NCBI RefSeq assembly: GCF_031453555.1
Contig: NZ_JAVIZM010000001.1
Coordinates: 1,116,001-1,180,000, forward strand
DNA length: 64,000 nt
Source of the DNA: Bacillus sp. SLBN-46
GTDB taxonomy: Bacteria > Bacillota > Bacilli > Bacillales > Cytobacillaceae
Direction: 5' to 3'
Positions 51,028 to 58,867 of this stretch are shown here, one piece after another. The position numbers and the translations under genes were made by a program. The notes beneath the pieces were generated by a model that was not told the DNA's origin, did no database searches, and saw nothing but the letters and a program-made list of their open reading frames with translations. How positions within the stretch are numbered: position 1 is the stretch's first letter; every line of letters begins with the position of its first letter.

Positions 51028-51055
51028 GGCTATAGATATCAACTTGGAGGTTTTT

Positions 51056-52207
51056 ATGGAAAATCAATTAAAGGTTATGACAGTGTTTGGCACGAGACCG
51101 GAAGCCATTAAAATGGCTCCCCTTGTAAAAGAACTAGAAAAATATCCAGATCAAATAAAGTCAATTGTCACGGTTACTGCACAGCACCGTGAAATGCTTG
51201 ACCAGGTGTTAAATATTTTTGAGATTACGCCTGACTATGACTTAAACATTATGAAGGCAAGACAATCCTTGATCGATGTGACTACACGTAGCTTAGAAGG
51301 GCTCAATCAAGTTTTAGCTGAAGTAAAGCCAGATATCGTGTTGGTACATGGCGATACAACGACTACTTTTGTGGCAAGCTTGGCTGCTTTTTATCACCAA
51401 ATTCCAATTGGACATGTGGAAGCAGGCTTACGGACGCATAATAAGTATTCACCGTACCCTGAGGAAATGAACCGTCAGTTAACGGGTGTATTGGCTGATC
51501 TTCATTTTTCACCAACGGTTCAATCAAAACAAAATCTTATGGTTGAAAATAAAAAAGAAGAGGCCATCTTTATTACAGGTAACACTGCCATCGATGCCTT
51601 AAAAACAACGGTGAAGGACACGTATTCTCACCAGGTATTAGAGAAGCTGGGAGATGACCGTTTGGTGCTCATGACGGCACACCGTCGTGAAAATACGGGA
51701 GAGCCAATGGAAAACATGTTCCGCGCGATTCGTCGTGTCGTGGAGAAACACGAGGATGTTCAGGTCGTGTACCCTGTTCATATGAACCCTGTTGTACGTG
51801 AAATCGCTAACCGGGTGCTGGGGCAAAATGACCGAATTCATCTAATCGAGCCGCTAGATGTAATTGATTTCCACAATTTTGCATCAAGAGCTTATTTGAT
51901 TTTAACTGATTCGGGTGGTGTACAGGAAGAGGCGCCATCGCTGGGTGTTCCTGTTCTTGTTCTGCGTGATACCACGGAGCGTCCGGAAGGTATTGAAGCC
52001 GGTACATTAAAATTGGCTGGCACCGATGAGGAAACCATCTTTGGTTTAGCAGACGAGTTACTATCTGACAAAGCTGCGCACGACAAAATGGCTAAGGCAT
52101 CTAATCCATATGGAGACGGCTTTGCCTCAAAACGAATTGTGGAAGCCATTCTTTATCACTTCGGCAGAAACGAAGAGAAGCCAGATGATTTCGGTCCAAA
52201 CAAGTAA
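51056..52207 (+). CDS. wecB: UDP-N-acetylglucosamine 2-epimerase (non-hydrolysing)
   Basis: Converts UDP-GlcNAc to UDP-ManNAc for teichoic acid linkage units or capsule. 383 residues with family motifs VFGTRPEAIKMAPLV, HGDTTTTF, GHVEAGLRT, YPEEMNRQL, TAHRREN, and TDSGGVQEEAPSLGVPVLVLR with the catalytic Glu region. The B. subtilis equivalent is MnaA. ATG at 51056 follows TTGGAGG at 6 nt; an in-frame ATG at 51026 lies within the probable -10 box. A VOC protein gene follows 15 nt later. Confidence 0.93.
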   Translation: MENQLKVMTVFGTRPEAIKMAPLVKELEKYPDQIKSIVTVTAQHREMLDQVLNIFEITPDYDLNIMKARQSLIDVTTRSLEGLNQVLAEVKPDIVLVHGDTTTTFVASLAAFYHQIPIGHVEAGLRTHNKYSPYPEEMNRQLTGVLADLHFSPTVQSKQNLMVENKKEEAIFITGNTAIDALKTTVKDTYSHQVLEKLGDDRLVLMTAHRRENTGEPMENMFRAIRRVVEKHEDVQVVYPVHMNPVVREIANRVLGQNDRIHLIEPLDVIDFHNFASRAYLILTDSGGVQEEAPSLGVPVLVLRDTTERPEGIEAGTLKLAGTDEETIFGLADELLSDKAAHDKMAKASNPYGDGFASKRIVEAILYHFGRNEEKPDDFGPNK

Positions 52208-52222
52208 GAGGTTGTGTAGTTA

Positions 52223-52609
52223 ATGAAATTACTGAAAATCCATCATATTGCGGTGATTTGTTCGGACTATGAGCGATCAAAGGATTTCTATGTGCGGATT
52301 TTAGGGTTGAGGCCTATTAGTGAGGTCTTTCGGGAGGAACGAAATTCCTATAAACTGGATCTGGAAGTCAACAATCACTATCAGATTGAGTTGTTTTCCT
52401 TTCCAGATCCGCCGTCTCGACCAAGTTATCCGGAAGCGGCTGGATTAAGGCATCTTGCGTTTGAGGTAGAGGACATAGAAAGCGCCGTATCCTATTTGGA
52501 AAGCCTTCAAATCAAGGTTGAACCTATTCGTATAGATGATTTGACGAACAAGAAATTTACGTTTTTCGCTGATCCAGACGGATTACCCATCGAACTTTAC
52601 GAGCGATAA
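52223..52609 (+). CDS. VOC superfamily (glyoxalase/bleomycin-resistance fold) protein
   Basis: 128 residues. Two beta-alpha-beta-beta-beta modules with metal ligands in KIHHIAVICSDY (His) and IELFSF (Glu), LRHLAFEV (His) and LPIELYER (Glu), the arrangement of the lyase I/GloA2-like SMU1112c group. The substrate is unknown. It is probably co-transcribed with wecB, though no functional link is evident. Start follows GAGGTTG. Confidence 0.85.
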   Translation: MKLLKIHHIAVICSDYERSKDFYVRILGLRPISEVFREERNSYKLDLEVNNHYQIELFSFPDPPSRPSYPEAAGLRHLAFEVEDIESAVSYLESLQIKVEPIRIDDLTNKKFTFFADPDGLPIELYER

Positions 52610-52632
52610 GAATAGTTAAGAATAGATAAAGA

Positions 52633-52678
52633 AGAAGGAGCAGGTAATCTCAAGTGGATTAACTGCTTCTTTTTTTTA
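52633..52678 (+). terminator. Intrinsic terminator after the VOC gene
   Basis: AGAAGGAGCAG and CTGCTTCT form an imperfect stem with TAATC/GATTA inside, followed by at least seven T. Confidence 0.7.
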
Positions 52679-52691
52679 CATGTGTGATCCG

Positions 52692-53312
52692 TCAGGGGTG
52701 GACAACTGTCCACGAGTGGTGCCTGACACCTGGTATCCCGTATTCATGTGGTGACCAGGTGCCGTAGCCGCCGATATTCGGGTTTAGGGGATAGGGGCTA
52801 TATGGGTTTAGTGGGCCGGTTCCTGCTCCTGGGTAACCTGGGGTACCTAATCCTAACCCAGGATAACCTCCGAAGGATGCCATAGAGCCTATCCCTGCTA
52901 GAGGAGGGACTCCAATACCTCCCAGCGCTCCAACTCCCGGACCATATCCATAATATCCCTGCCCAGGCCCATATCCGCCATAGCCAGGCGCACCTCCGCT
53001 GAGAAGTCCCGAACCTAAATAGCCTAACCCGAGACCCAGGAGCCCTGCTCCTAATTGCCCTAGGCCAAAGCCGGAATCTGATTGCTGTCCATGATTGTAA
53101 TGGTCTCCGTGGTGAGATGGATAGCCATGATGAGGCTGGTTCCCATGGTAGGATGATCCACCATGATGTGACTGACTTCCATGTTGTGGAGGGTACCAAT
53201 GCTGTGATTGGTTTCCATGGTGAGACGGGTTGCCAGAATGGTGTTGGCCTCCGTGTTGTCTTAACAAAGGGTGTTGATGGGGAACGGGCATGTGATAAGG
53301 ATGATACATCAT
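52692..53312 (-). CDS. His-rich/Gly-rich low-complexity protein
   Basis: 206 residues in two blocks. The first (about 1-75) has about 20 His with SHHGNQ/PHHGYP-like repeats. The second (about 80-190) is Gly/Leu/Tyr/Pro-rich (GLGQLGAGLLGLGLGYLGSG, PGYGGYGPGQGYYGYGPG). No signal peptide. The composition resembles spore-coat or other surface-structural proteins, and the His block could bind metals; neither is proven. Start after GAGGAGAG. The last dozen codons (GVRHHSWTVVHP) are supplied by a full R1 repeat, which therefore overwrote the original C-terminus or stop. Confidence 0.7.
   Translation of the reverse strand: MMYHPYHMPVPHQHPLLRQHGGQHHSGNPSHHGNQSQHWYPPQHGSQSHHGGSSYHGNQPHHGYPSHHGDHYNHGQQSDSGFGLGQLGAGLLGLGLGYLGSGLLSGGAPGYGGYGPGQGYYGYGPGVGALGGIGVPPLAGIGSMASFGGYPGLGLGTPGYPGAGTGPLNPYSPYPLNPNIGGYGTWSPHEYGIPGVRHHSWTVVHP
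52698..52730. repeat. Dispersed palindromic repeat R1, complete copy inside the 3' end of a gene
   Basis: GTGGACAACTGTCCAC (52698-52713), GAGT, then GGTGCCTGACACC (52718-52730): both hairpins perfect, reverse orientation. It lies within the reading frame of the His/Gly-rich protein, encoding its C-terminal residues just before the stop. Confidence 0.85.
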
Positions 53313-53577
53313 TTCTCACTCTCCTCTTTTCCTTTATCCATTAGCCTATGTTTCTTTTGCTATCTTTCTTGGGTAAAAGCCCATAAATGAAAAATACGTC
53401 TTAAGACTTAGATTTCTTTCCGTTTGTAGTCCATGGCAGGCAGGAACTTTTTCATGTATTGTGGAAGTAATAAATGGAAATATCTTTCTTTTGAAGACGT
53501 TTTTTAAAAGTAAATGAAACATTCATCTGCTTATATTCGTATGAATAAAAAGGATATTAGTCAGGAGTCGATCTATT

Positions 53578-54234
53578 ATGAATCCAATATTATCGTTAAT
53601 TGTCCGCTCGTTTGCAGCTGTCCCTATTACCGTTCTCATATGGCTTGTATGCTTTATCCCACTTGGCCAAGGATTCTGGGCGTCCACATTTTTCGCTATT
53701 CTAGGAGGAATTCTCACCCATGTGGTCCTGGCGTTCGTTCAGAACATCCGCTTTTTAAAAAAGCATCAGCTGTCTAGAAAGGAATATCGTTATATTTTGA
53801 AAAACCTATCAGAGGCGAAACGAAAAATTAATCGCTTAAATAAAAATCTCTTTTCTATTCGTGACCTGTCCTCTGTGAAACAAAGAATTGATATTTTACG
53901 GATTACAAAGAAGATCCAGAAAATGACGATGAAGGAACCGAAGCGTTTTTACCAAGCGGAGCAATTTTATTTTTCCCATTTAGACTCTGTTGTCGAGCTT
54001 ACTGAAAAATACAGTTTTCTTTCCTCCCAACCAAAACAAAACATGGAAATGGGGCAATCCCTTATTGAAACTCGCAGGACTTTAAATGAACTGACAAAGG
54101 TGCTGGAAGAGGACTTATATCATGTTATCTCCGATGATATTGATACTTTGAATTTTGAAATTGATGTTGCCAAGCATTCGATTAATAAGCAAAAGGATGC
54201 TAAATTTCCTGAAGAAAATAGGTGGAAAAAATGA
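53578..54234 (+). CDS. xpaC: XpaC-like protein
   Basis: 218 residues. Two adjacent membrane segments (about 12-30 and 34-54) are followed by a long basic helical cytoplasmic region ([37 protein letters not shown]). XpaC was named for hydrolysis of a chromogenic phosphate in B. subtilis, but its true role is unknown. It is regularly paired with TelA, whose start codon overlaps this stop (ATGA). Start after GGAGTCG. Confidence 0.87.
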   Translation: MNPILSLIVRSFAAVPITVLIWLVCFIPLGQGFWASTFFAILGGILTHVVLAFVQNIRFLKKHQLSRKEYRYILKNLSEAKRKINRLNKNLFSIRDLSSVKQRIDILRITKKIQKMTMKEPKRFYQAEQFYFSHLDSVVELTEKYSFLSSQPKQNMEMGQSLIETRRTLNELTKVLEEDLYHVISDDIDTLNFEIDVAKHSINKQKDAKFPEENRWKK

Positions 54235-55409
54235 GTGAAAACAACCCAATCGATTTAAATAAAAGTGGAAATTTATTAGATGATATTCTAGCAGATCCGT
54301 TTGGTGACCAACCTGAGCTCGCTAAACAGCCAGTCCAACAGTCAAGTGAGGCCAAACCGGTCAAATTAATTGATGTGATTCCAGCGGAGCATCGGGCCAA
54401 GGCCTACCAGATTGCGGAACAAATTGACCCGACCAACCATCAAGCTATGATTCAGTACGGAACCCAGGCGCAAGGTAAGCTGTTGTCTTTCTCACATACT
54501 ATGCTTGAGCATGTTCAGAAAAAGGATGTCGGCGAAATTGGAGATATCATCAATGACTTAATGAAGCGGTTGAATGAGGTAAATCCGGATGAATTAAAGG
54601 ATGGGAAGCCCTCCTTGTTTGCGCGGATGTTTGGAAAAATATCCGGATCGCTGCAAGAGGTGTTATCCAAGTATCAGAAAACAGGGGCGCAAATTGATCG
54701 GATTAGTGTAAAACTCGATCGTAGTAAAAATGTTCTTTTATCAGATATCAAGCTGCTTGAACAGCTCTATGAGACAAATAAAGAATATTTCCATGCGTTA
54801 AACGTGTATATTGCTGCAGGAGAGATTAAACTCGAAGAGATGCACACAAAAACCATCCCGCAGTTGAAAAAAGTTGCGGAAGCAACAAATGACCAAATGA
54901 AGTTCCAAGAAGTGAACGACATGATTCAGTTTGCGGACCGTCTGGATAAACGTCTATATGATTTGAAATTAAGCCGAGAAATCACCATTCAAAGTGCTCC
55001 GCAAATTAGGCTGATTCAAAATACAAACCAAGCGCTTGTTGAAAAAATTCAATCATCGATCATGACGGCGATTCCATTATGGAAAAATCAAGTGGCCATC
55101 GCATTAACATTAATTCGCCAGCGCCATGCAGTTGAGGCTCAAAAGCAAGTATCGAAAACGACCAATGAGTTGCTATTGAAAAATGCAGAAATGCTAAAAA
55201 CCAATACCATTGAAACGGCAAAAGAAAACGAGCGTGGTCTCGTTGATATTGAAACTTTAAAGAAAACCCAAGAAAGCTTGATTTCCACACTGGAAGAAAC
55301 GATGCGAATACAGGAAGAAGGCCGTCACAAGCGCCGCCTCGCCGAACAAGAACTGGCCACCATGGAAAACGACCTTCGCCTCAAACTACTCGAAATCAAA
55401 GGCAAATAA
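54231..55409 (+). CDS. TelA/YceH-type toxic-anion-resistance family protein
   Basis: 392 residues, soluble, almost all helical and coiled ([50 protein letters not shown] is typical of PF05816). Family members are linked to tellurite resistance and to cell-envelope or nisin tolerance; the mechanism is unclear. ATG at 54231 overlaps the xpaC stop by 4 nt and follows AGGTGG, so both proteins are co-translated. Ends at a strong terminator. Confidence 0.9.
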   Translation: MSENNPIDLNKSGNLLDDILADPFGDQPELAKQPVQQSSEAKPVKLIDVIPAEHRAKAYQIAEQIDPTNHQAMIQYGTQAQGKLLSFSHTMLEHVQKKDVGEIGDIINDLMKRLNEVNPDELKDGKPSLFARMFGKISGSLQEVLSKYQKTGAQIDRISVKLDRSKNVLLSDIKLLEQLYETNKEYFHALNVYIAAGEIKLEEMHTKTIPQLKKVAEATNDQMKFQEVNDMIQFADRLDKRLYDLKLSREITIQSAPQIRLIQNTNQALVEKIQSSIMTAIPLWKNQVAIALTLIRQRHAVEAQKQVSKTTNELLLKNAEMLKTNTIETAKENERGLVDIETLKKTQESLISTLEETMRIQEEGRHKRRLAEQELATMENDLRLKLLEIKGK

Positions 55410-55447
55410 AAACACCCCGCTGCATACCACTGCAGCGGGGTGTTTTT
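55408..55447. terminator. Intrinsic terminator of xpaC-telA
   Basis: AAAAACACCCCGCTGCA pairs perfectly over 17 bp with TGCAGCGGGGTGTTTTT around a 6-nt loop. Confidence 0.9.
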
Positions 55448-55475
55448 GATTTAGAGTGTCCATTGTAGAAAGTAT

Positions 55476-55616
55476 AGAAATCGACTTCGAGAATTGTCCA
55501 GCTCCAGCGCCTAGCCCCTCGGGTCAAATAACCTTCTGCAATAAAAGTCAAAGAACGACTTTTCTTGCAGAAGAACATTTGCCTGTCGGGGCTGACCAAG
55601 GCGCTTGCGCTTTTCT
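55476..55616. repeat. Dispersed repeat R2, full copy with an internal hairpin
   Basis: About 140 bp. The left arm (ATCGACTTCGAGAATTGTCC, then AGCTCCAGCGCCTAGCCCC) matches the partial copy at 36236. The right arm (GTCGGGGCTGACC, then AAGGCGCTTGCGC) is roughly its inverted complement. Between them CTTCTGCAATAAAAGTC pairs with GACTTTTCTTGCAGAAG around a 7-nt loop. It is followed at once by an R1 core (55618-55630). From memory, elements like this are abundant in Bacillus genomes. Confidence 0.8.
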
Positions 55617-55617
55617 T

Positions 55618-55630
55618 GGTGCCTGACACT
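55618..55630. repeat. R1 core, one mismatch, adjoining repeat R2
   Basis: GGTGCCTGACACT: 12 of 13 bases of the R1 core; the last base breaks one stem pair. Confidence 0.6.
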
Positions 55631-55647
55631 CACAATGACACCCGCAA

Positions 55648-56418
55648 TTAGTTGTTTACCGGGGTTGCTTTTAGGTATTCTTCAAGGGTGATGCCACGGT
55701 TGGTGATTTGTTTGGCGATGGATTTTCCAACGTAGCGGAGGTGCCAGGGTTCATATTTGTAGCCAGTAACAGCGTCTTTGCCATTCGGGTAGCGGATGAT
55801 GAAGCCGTATTCAGCTGCATGCATTTCGAGCCAATTCGCTTCCGGCGTTCCCGCGAAGCAATCCTCTGCTGCGCATTTTCCATCACCCCCGGTCACATCG
55901 ATGGCAAGTCCTGTCTCATGTTCACTAGTGCCTGGAATGGCACTATAGGTTCGGGCTGATTCGTATCCATCTAGACTCACGTAATAATTGAATAAAACTG
56001 TTTGGGCCTGATGAGACCTGTAAGCAGAAACACCAAGAAGATCGACGCCATCCTCTCTTGCCCCAGCAAACAATTTTTCAATGGCCACCGCTGCTTTTTC
56101 CCGCAATTTTCGTTTCTCTGTCTTTTTTTCAAACGTAAATGGAATATCTGGATAGACTAAATCGGTTGGGGTATAACCATCAGGAAGTTTATGGTTCTTA
56201 TTGATCAAAACAGGAATGGCTTCAGGAGAAGAAACCACTTGAAGAGCCTCATCTTCAGGATGGACGCTCTTTTTTTTACTCGCAGACTTATTCGCACTAA
56301 TTGGTTGATTATTCCACTTCTCCTCGTCATTTTGCGTAAAATGAATTTTCAATGAGCAGCCCGCAACGACAAAAACCAAAATGATTAAAGATACAACAGT
56401 AACCCGCAATTTTGACAT
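55648..56418 (-). CDS. D-alanyl-D-alanine carboxypeptidase, M15 family (VanY/YodJ-like) lipoprotein
   Basis: Trims the terminal D-Ala of peptidoglycan stem peptides at the outer membrane face. 256 residues. A lipoprotein signal ends VFVVAGC (Cys 21); a Lys/Ser-rich linker precedes the zinc peptidase domain (about 100-250), with GVSAYRSHQAQ, zinc ligands in GTSEHETGLAIDV (His, Asp) and catalytic Glu/His in YEPWHLRYVG. Start after AAAAGGACG. Monocistronic. Confidence 0.91.
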   Translation of the reverse strand: MSKLRVTVVSLIILVFVVAGCSLKIHFTQNDEEKWNNQPISANKSASKKKSVHPEDEALQVVSSPEAIPVLINKNHKLPDGYTPTDLVYPDIPFTFEKKTEKRKLREKAAVAIEKLFAGAREDGVDLLGVSAYRSHQAQTVLFNYYVSLDGYESARTYSAIPGTSEHETGLAIDVTGGDGKCAAEDCFAGTPEANWLEMHAAEYGFIIRYPNGKDAVTGYKYEPWHLRYVGKSIAKQITNRGITLEEYLKATPVNN

Positions 56419-56636
56419 GGCAAACGTCCTTTTATAAAATAATTCACTTCACTCACCATCATGGACACGTTAAAAGACTTTAAAACGTCCTTAATCCATT
56501 CAGTCCACATAAGCTTGATCATGAATTACTTTTCTGTTTACCCTAAATTAGTAATTTGTCCCAATAGATAGGTCTAAAGACTCTTTTTTAAAATAATTAT
56601 GTTGCTTATGATTTTTATAAACACATAAATCGTACG

Positions 56637-56716
56637 AAACGGCAAAACCATTGAAAGATGGTGACGCAAAACTAAAGGGGCTACTGTTTCATGACAATGC
56701 CAGCCAGTTACCGAAC
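56637..56716 (+). ncRNA. c-di-GMP-I (GEMM-I) riboswitch
   Basis: The GEMM core is present in order: ACGGCAAAACC, ATT, GAAA, GATGGTGACGCAAAAC (the conserved GACGCAAA), AAAGGGGCTACTG, a variable stem, then ATGCCAGCCAGTTACCG. These match the conserved tetraloop, tetraloop receptor and ligand-pocket segments of c-di-GMP-I aptamers. The aptamer ends about 50 nt before the ribosome site of a 59-residue gene. No clear terminator lies between, so control may be translational. The ligand is inferred from motif class; a 3',3'-cGAMP variant cannot be excluded. Confidence 0.85.
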
Positions 56717-56765
56717 ACGACTTACTCCGTCGATTTATGTAAACCACAATTGAGGAGGTTTTCAT

Positions 56766-56945
56766 GTGTTAAAATTGTTGATGAAGGGTATGTACTACTA
56801 TCATTTATTTCAACACCGTCACAACGAACTGCTGCAACAGGATTGCCTATGTGCAGAGTTAAAAATGAAACTTAAGGTAAAAGCGACATATCATTATAGT
56901 AAGGCATTGGAGCTTGTTTCCAAGATGCAGGCGCTGCCACTATGA
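56766..56945 (+). CDS. Riboswitch-controlled small protein (59 aa) with QDCL..LK..KA.YH motif
   Basis: GTG start with GAGGAGG 7 nt upstream, then 59 codons to TGA. An intrinsic terminator follows within 10 nt. The product begins MLKLLMKGMYYYHLFQH and is rich in Tyr, His, Leu and Lys. From residue 25 it reads QDCL-CAE-LK-MKLKV-KA-T-YH, aligning without gaps to the 50-residue product at 16417-16569. It is the only gene between the c-di-GMP-I riboswitch and the terminator. A different frame over 56651-56875 overlaps the riboswitch and has no ribosome site. Family and function unknown; regulation by c-di-GMP is inferred. Confidence 0.7.
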   Translation: MLKLLMKGMYYYHLFQHRHNELLQQDCLCAELKMKLKVKATYHYSKALELVSKMQALPL

Positions 56946-56954
56946 TTAACAAGA

Positions 56955-56983
56955 AAAGCCTAGGCTCCCGTAGCCTAGGCTTT
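56955..56983. terminator. Bidirectional intrinsic terminator
   Basis: AAAGCCTAGGCT and AGCCTAGGCTTT form a perfect 12-bp stem around a 5-nt loop. It serves the small gene on plus and the nitrite reductase on minus. Confidence 0.85.
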
Positions 56984-56991
56984 AAATATTT

Positions 56992-58044
56992 TTAATGGGA
57001 CATTGTTTCACTTCCGTCATCCTGGCCGTCTTTGGTGACCTTCAGCACCCCAACAGCGCCTTTTGTCGCATGATTGAACTGATGGGTAACGAAGGGATAG
57101 CTGCCTTCTTTTGTTACCGTAAATTCCACGACCGCTCCGCCACTTGCTGCAAGCAGGACGGTTTGCATTCCTTTCATTCGGTTAAACGGATTTCCGTCCA
57201 TATACACATCATCAAAAAGGGTACCGACGACATGGAAGCTGCTGACTTCATTCGGACCAACGTTCATCACATAAAACCGTACTTTATCACCGACTTTTGC
57301 AAGCAGTGGTTTGTCAACAAGGGCACCAACCGTACCGTTTGTATTGGTATCCCCATCTTTTAAAGCTTTAGCTGAAAAAACTACATATTTTGGTGTGCCA
57401 TTTGTAAAATCATCTAAGTCATTGTATTTATACCATTCATTCTGAACAATAACGAATTCGCGGTCGACCTCTCCATCCGTTGGATAACCTGTTTTCGGTT
57501 TGACGATAATCGTCCCATGCATCCCGTTAGCAATATGAGAGAGAACAGGTTTTGTTCCGCAATGATACATAAACACTCCTGGATTATCGGCTGGGTAGCT
57601 GAACGTTCCCGTTTGGTTTGGCATCACATTAGCAAAATCGGTAGATGGTGCGGCATGTACTGCGTGCATATCCATGCTATGTGGAATGGATGGATCCATG
57701 TTTTTTAAGGTGAAATTGATTTTATCCCCCTGGTTGACAACAATGACAGGCCCAGGTGCTTCGCCATTAAACGTCCATGCTTTATACATATCACCTTTAG
57801 AAATTTCAATATCCGTAATTTGAGCAGTCATTTCCACGTTTACTTCATGCTCACCGATGCGAGTTATTTTTATTGGAGTTGGTTTCTGATTCAAATGCTC
57901 ATGGGGGCCGAAAACTTGTGCAGTAGTTTTCTTACTTGCATCATCTTTAACTGCTTTTTCACTTGTAGAATCTGATTTACCACAGGCACTTACTAACATG
58001 ACAGAAGAAACGAGAATTGCTGCAAATTTTGCGATCTTACCCAT
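56992..58044 (-). CDS. nirK: Copper-containing nitrite reductase, lipoprotein
   Basis: Reduces nitrite to NO on the outer membrane face. 350 residues, lipoprotein signal ending LVSAC (Cys 21), two cupredoxin domains. Type 1 copper ligands are His122, Cys162, His170 and Met175 (YHCGTKPVLSHIANGM). Type 2 ligands are His127, His161 and His321. The catalytic Asp125 (SMDMH) and His271 (SSFHVVG) are present, so the site looks complete. No other denitrification gene (nor, nos) is nearby. Start after GGAGGAG. Confidence 0.93.
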   Translation of the reverse strand: MGKIAKFAAILVSSVMLVSACGKSDSTSEKAVKDDASKKTTAQVFGPHEHLNQKPTPIKITRIGEHEVNVEMTAQITDIEISKGDMYKAWTFNGEAPGPVIVVNQGDKINFTLKNMDPSIPHSMDMHAVHAAPSTDFANVMPNQTGTFSYPADNPGVFMYHCGTKPVLSHIANGMHGTIIVKPKTGYPTDGEVDREFVIVQNEWYKYNDLDDFTNGTPKYVVFSAKALKDGDTNTNGTVGALVDKPLLAKVGDKVRFYVMNVGPNEVSSFHVVGTLFDDVYMDGNPFNRMKGMQTVLLAASGGAVVEFTVTKEGSYPFVTHQFNHATKGAVGVLKVTKDGQDDGSETMSH

Positions 58045-58115
58045 TTAAATCTCCTCCATTTATCCCCTAATTGTTTTGTCTACGCTTTCATTTTACTTCT
58101 TGGAAAAAACCCCCT

Positions 58116-58131
58116 AGTGATAATAATCACT
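58116..58131 (-). promoter_or_regulatory. FNR-type box candidate upstream of nirK
   Basis: AGTGATAATAATCACT is a 16-bp palindrome containing GTGA-N6-TCAC, the core of CRP/FNR-family sites (B. subtilis Fnr: TGTGA-N6-TCACA). It lies about 72-87 nt before the nirK start codon, a suitable activator position for oxygen or nitrogen-oxide control. Confidence 0.5.
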
Positions 58132-58253
58132 CAATCAACCTTTCATAGTGAACATTTTGTGAATTAGTGAGCAAACTCGCATTTGCACTGTGTTAATGCT
58201 AAATAATGCCACGGATAAATGGATACTCTATACCTATAAGGAGGGATATTTTT

Positions 58254-58397
58254 ATGACAGAAAAAGGTGACAAAATAAGTGAAGGGTTGAATCAAATATT
58301 TGAAATCATCAACGCTAAGGGCGATGAGGGAGAGCTTAGAGAGATTGTTGAAAAAGCAGATTCAGCCAGCATGGATAAAAAGGAACTAGTAGAGTAA
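58254..58397 (+). CDS. Small acidic hypothetical protein (47 aa)
   Basis: ATG at 58254 follows AAGGAGGG at 8 nt; 47 residues, acidic and helical (GDKISEGLNQIFEIINAKGDEGELREIVEKAD). No Cys, signal or membrane segment. Family not recognised. It adjoins the DnaA-box cluster downstream, but no link is shown. An upstream in-frame ATG at 58206 lacks a ribosome site. Confidence 0.65.
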   Translation: MTEKGDKISEGLNQIFEIINAKGDEGELREIVEKADSASMDKKELVE

Positions 58398-58404
58398 CGA
58401 ATGT

Positions 58405-58436
58405 AAGGGACCTAGTTATCATTAATTAGGTCCTTT
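58405..58436 (+). terminator. Terminator-like hairpin after the 47-aa gene
   Basis: AAGGGACCTA and TAGGTCCTTT pair (one G-T) around a 12-nt loop; no long T-run. Confidence 0.5.
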
Positions 58437-58454
58437 GACTATGCCCAATATCAT

Positions 58455-58662
58455 TGTGGGTAAGTAGGTTGGAATTGTGAATAAGTCTGGATTTTTGGGG
58501 ATATCTCCATTTAAAGCTGTGGATATTAATTGGATAAGTATAAATTCCCACTAAACTATTTACATTATTGTGGATAAAATTGTTGATGAATGTGGATAAT
58601 TATGTTTTTTCTGTTGATAAACCTTGTGGTTATGTGGATATATAGTATAAAACTGTGGATAG
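58455..58662. repeat. Cluster of DnaA-box-like 9-mers
   Basis: Reading plus (complement of TTATNCACA): TGTGGATAA at 58569 and 58591 and TGTGAATAA at 58476 fit the consensus exactly. TGTGGGTAA (58455), TGTGGATAT (58518 and 58633), TGTTGATAA (58612) and TGTGGATAG (58654) differ by one base. All eight point the same way in about 208 bp of AT-rich, non-coding DNA. A further weak TGTGGACTT is at 58666. Neither dnaA nor dnaN lies in the window, so this is not the usual oriC context. Confidence 0.75.
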
Positions 58663-58867
58663 ACCTGTGGACTTATTAATTAGGTGTAGTGCTTTCCGAT
58701 TAGGCCTAAAGCGGCATGGACGTTTAATAATGAATTATATATGATTTTCTTATACCGTATTTACCTCAATTATTCATCCCACCATAGACCCTCAAACATT
58801 CAATTACCCACATCAATGACCAGACAAACTTTCTATTTTTATAAAAATAAAAAAAGGGAGTGGTTTC

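Noticed and set aside
52798..53319. 173-residue frame antisense-free but overlapping the His/Gly-rich gene in another frame
   Set aside because: Same strand, shadow of a low-complexity, GC-biased sequence; Arg/Ser/Trp-rich product without family features.
55396..55629. 77-residue minus-strand frame
   Set aside because: It lies almost wholly within repeat R2 and terminator DNA; the RRWSWTILEVDF phrase is a translation of the repeat.
675..55630. R1 repeats as a CRISPR array
   Set aside because: Copies are kilobases apart, in both orientations, without regular spacers, and there are no cas genes.
56651..56875. Plus-strand 74-codon frame over the riboswitch and small gene
   Set aside because: It starts inside the conserved aptamer, has no ribosome site, and is out of frame with the well-supported 59-codon gene.
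58398..58867. Chromosomal origin (oriC)
   Set aside because: DnaA boxes are clustered, but dnaA, dnaN, rpmH and an obvious unwinding element are absent and genes do not match origin surroundings.
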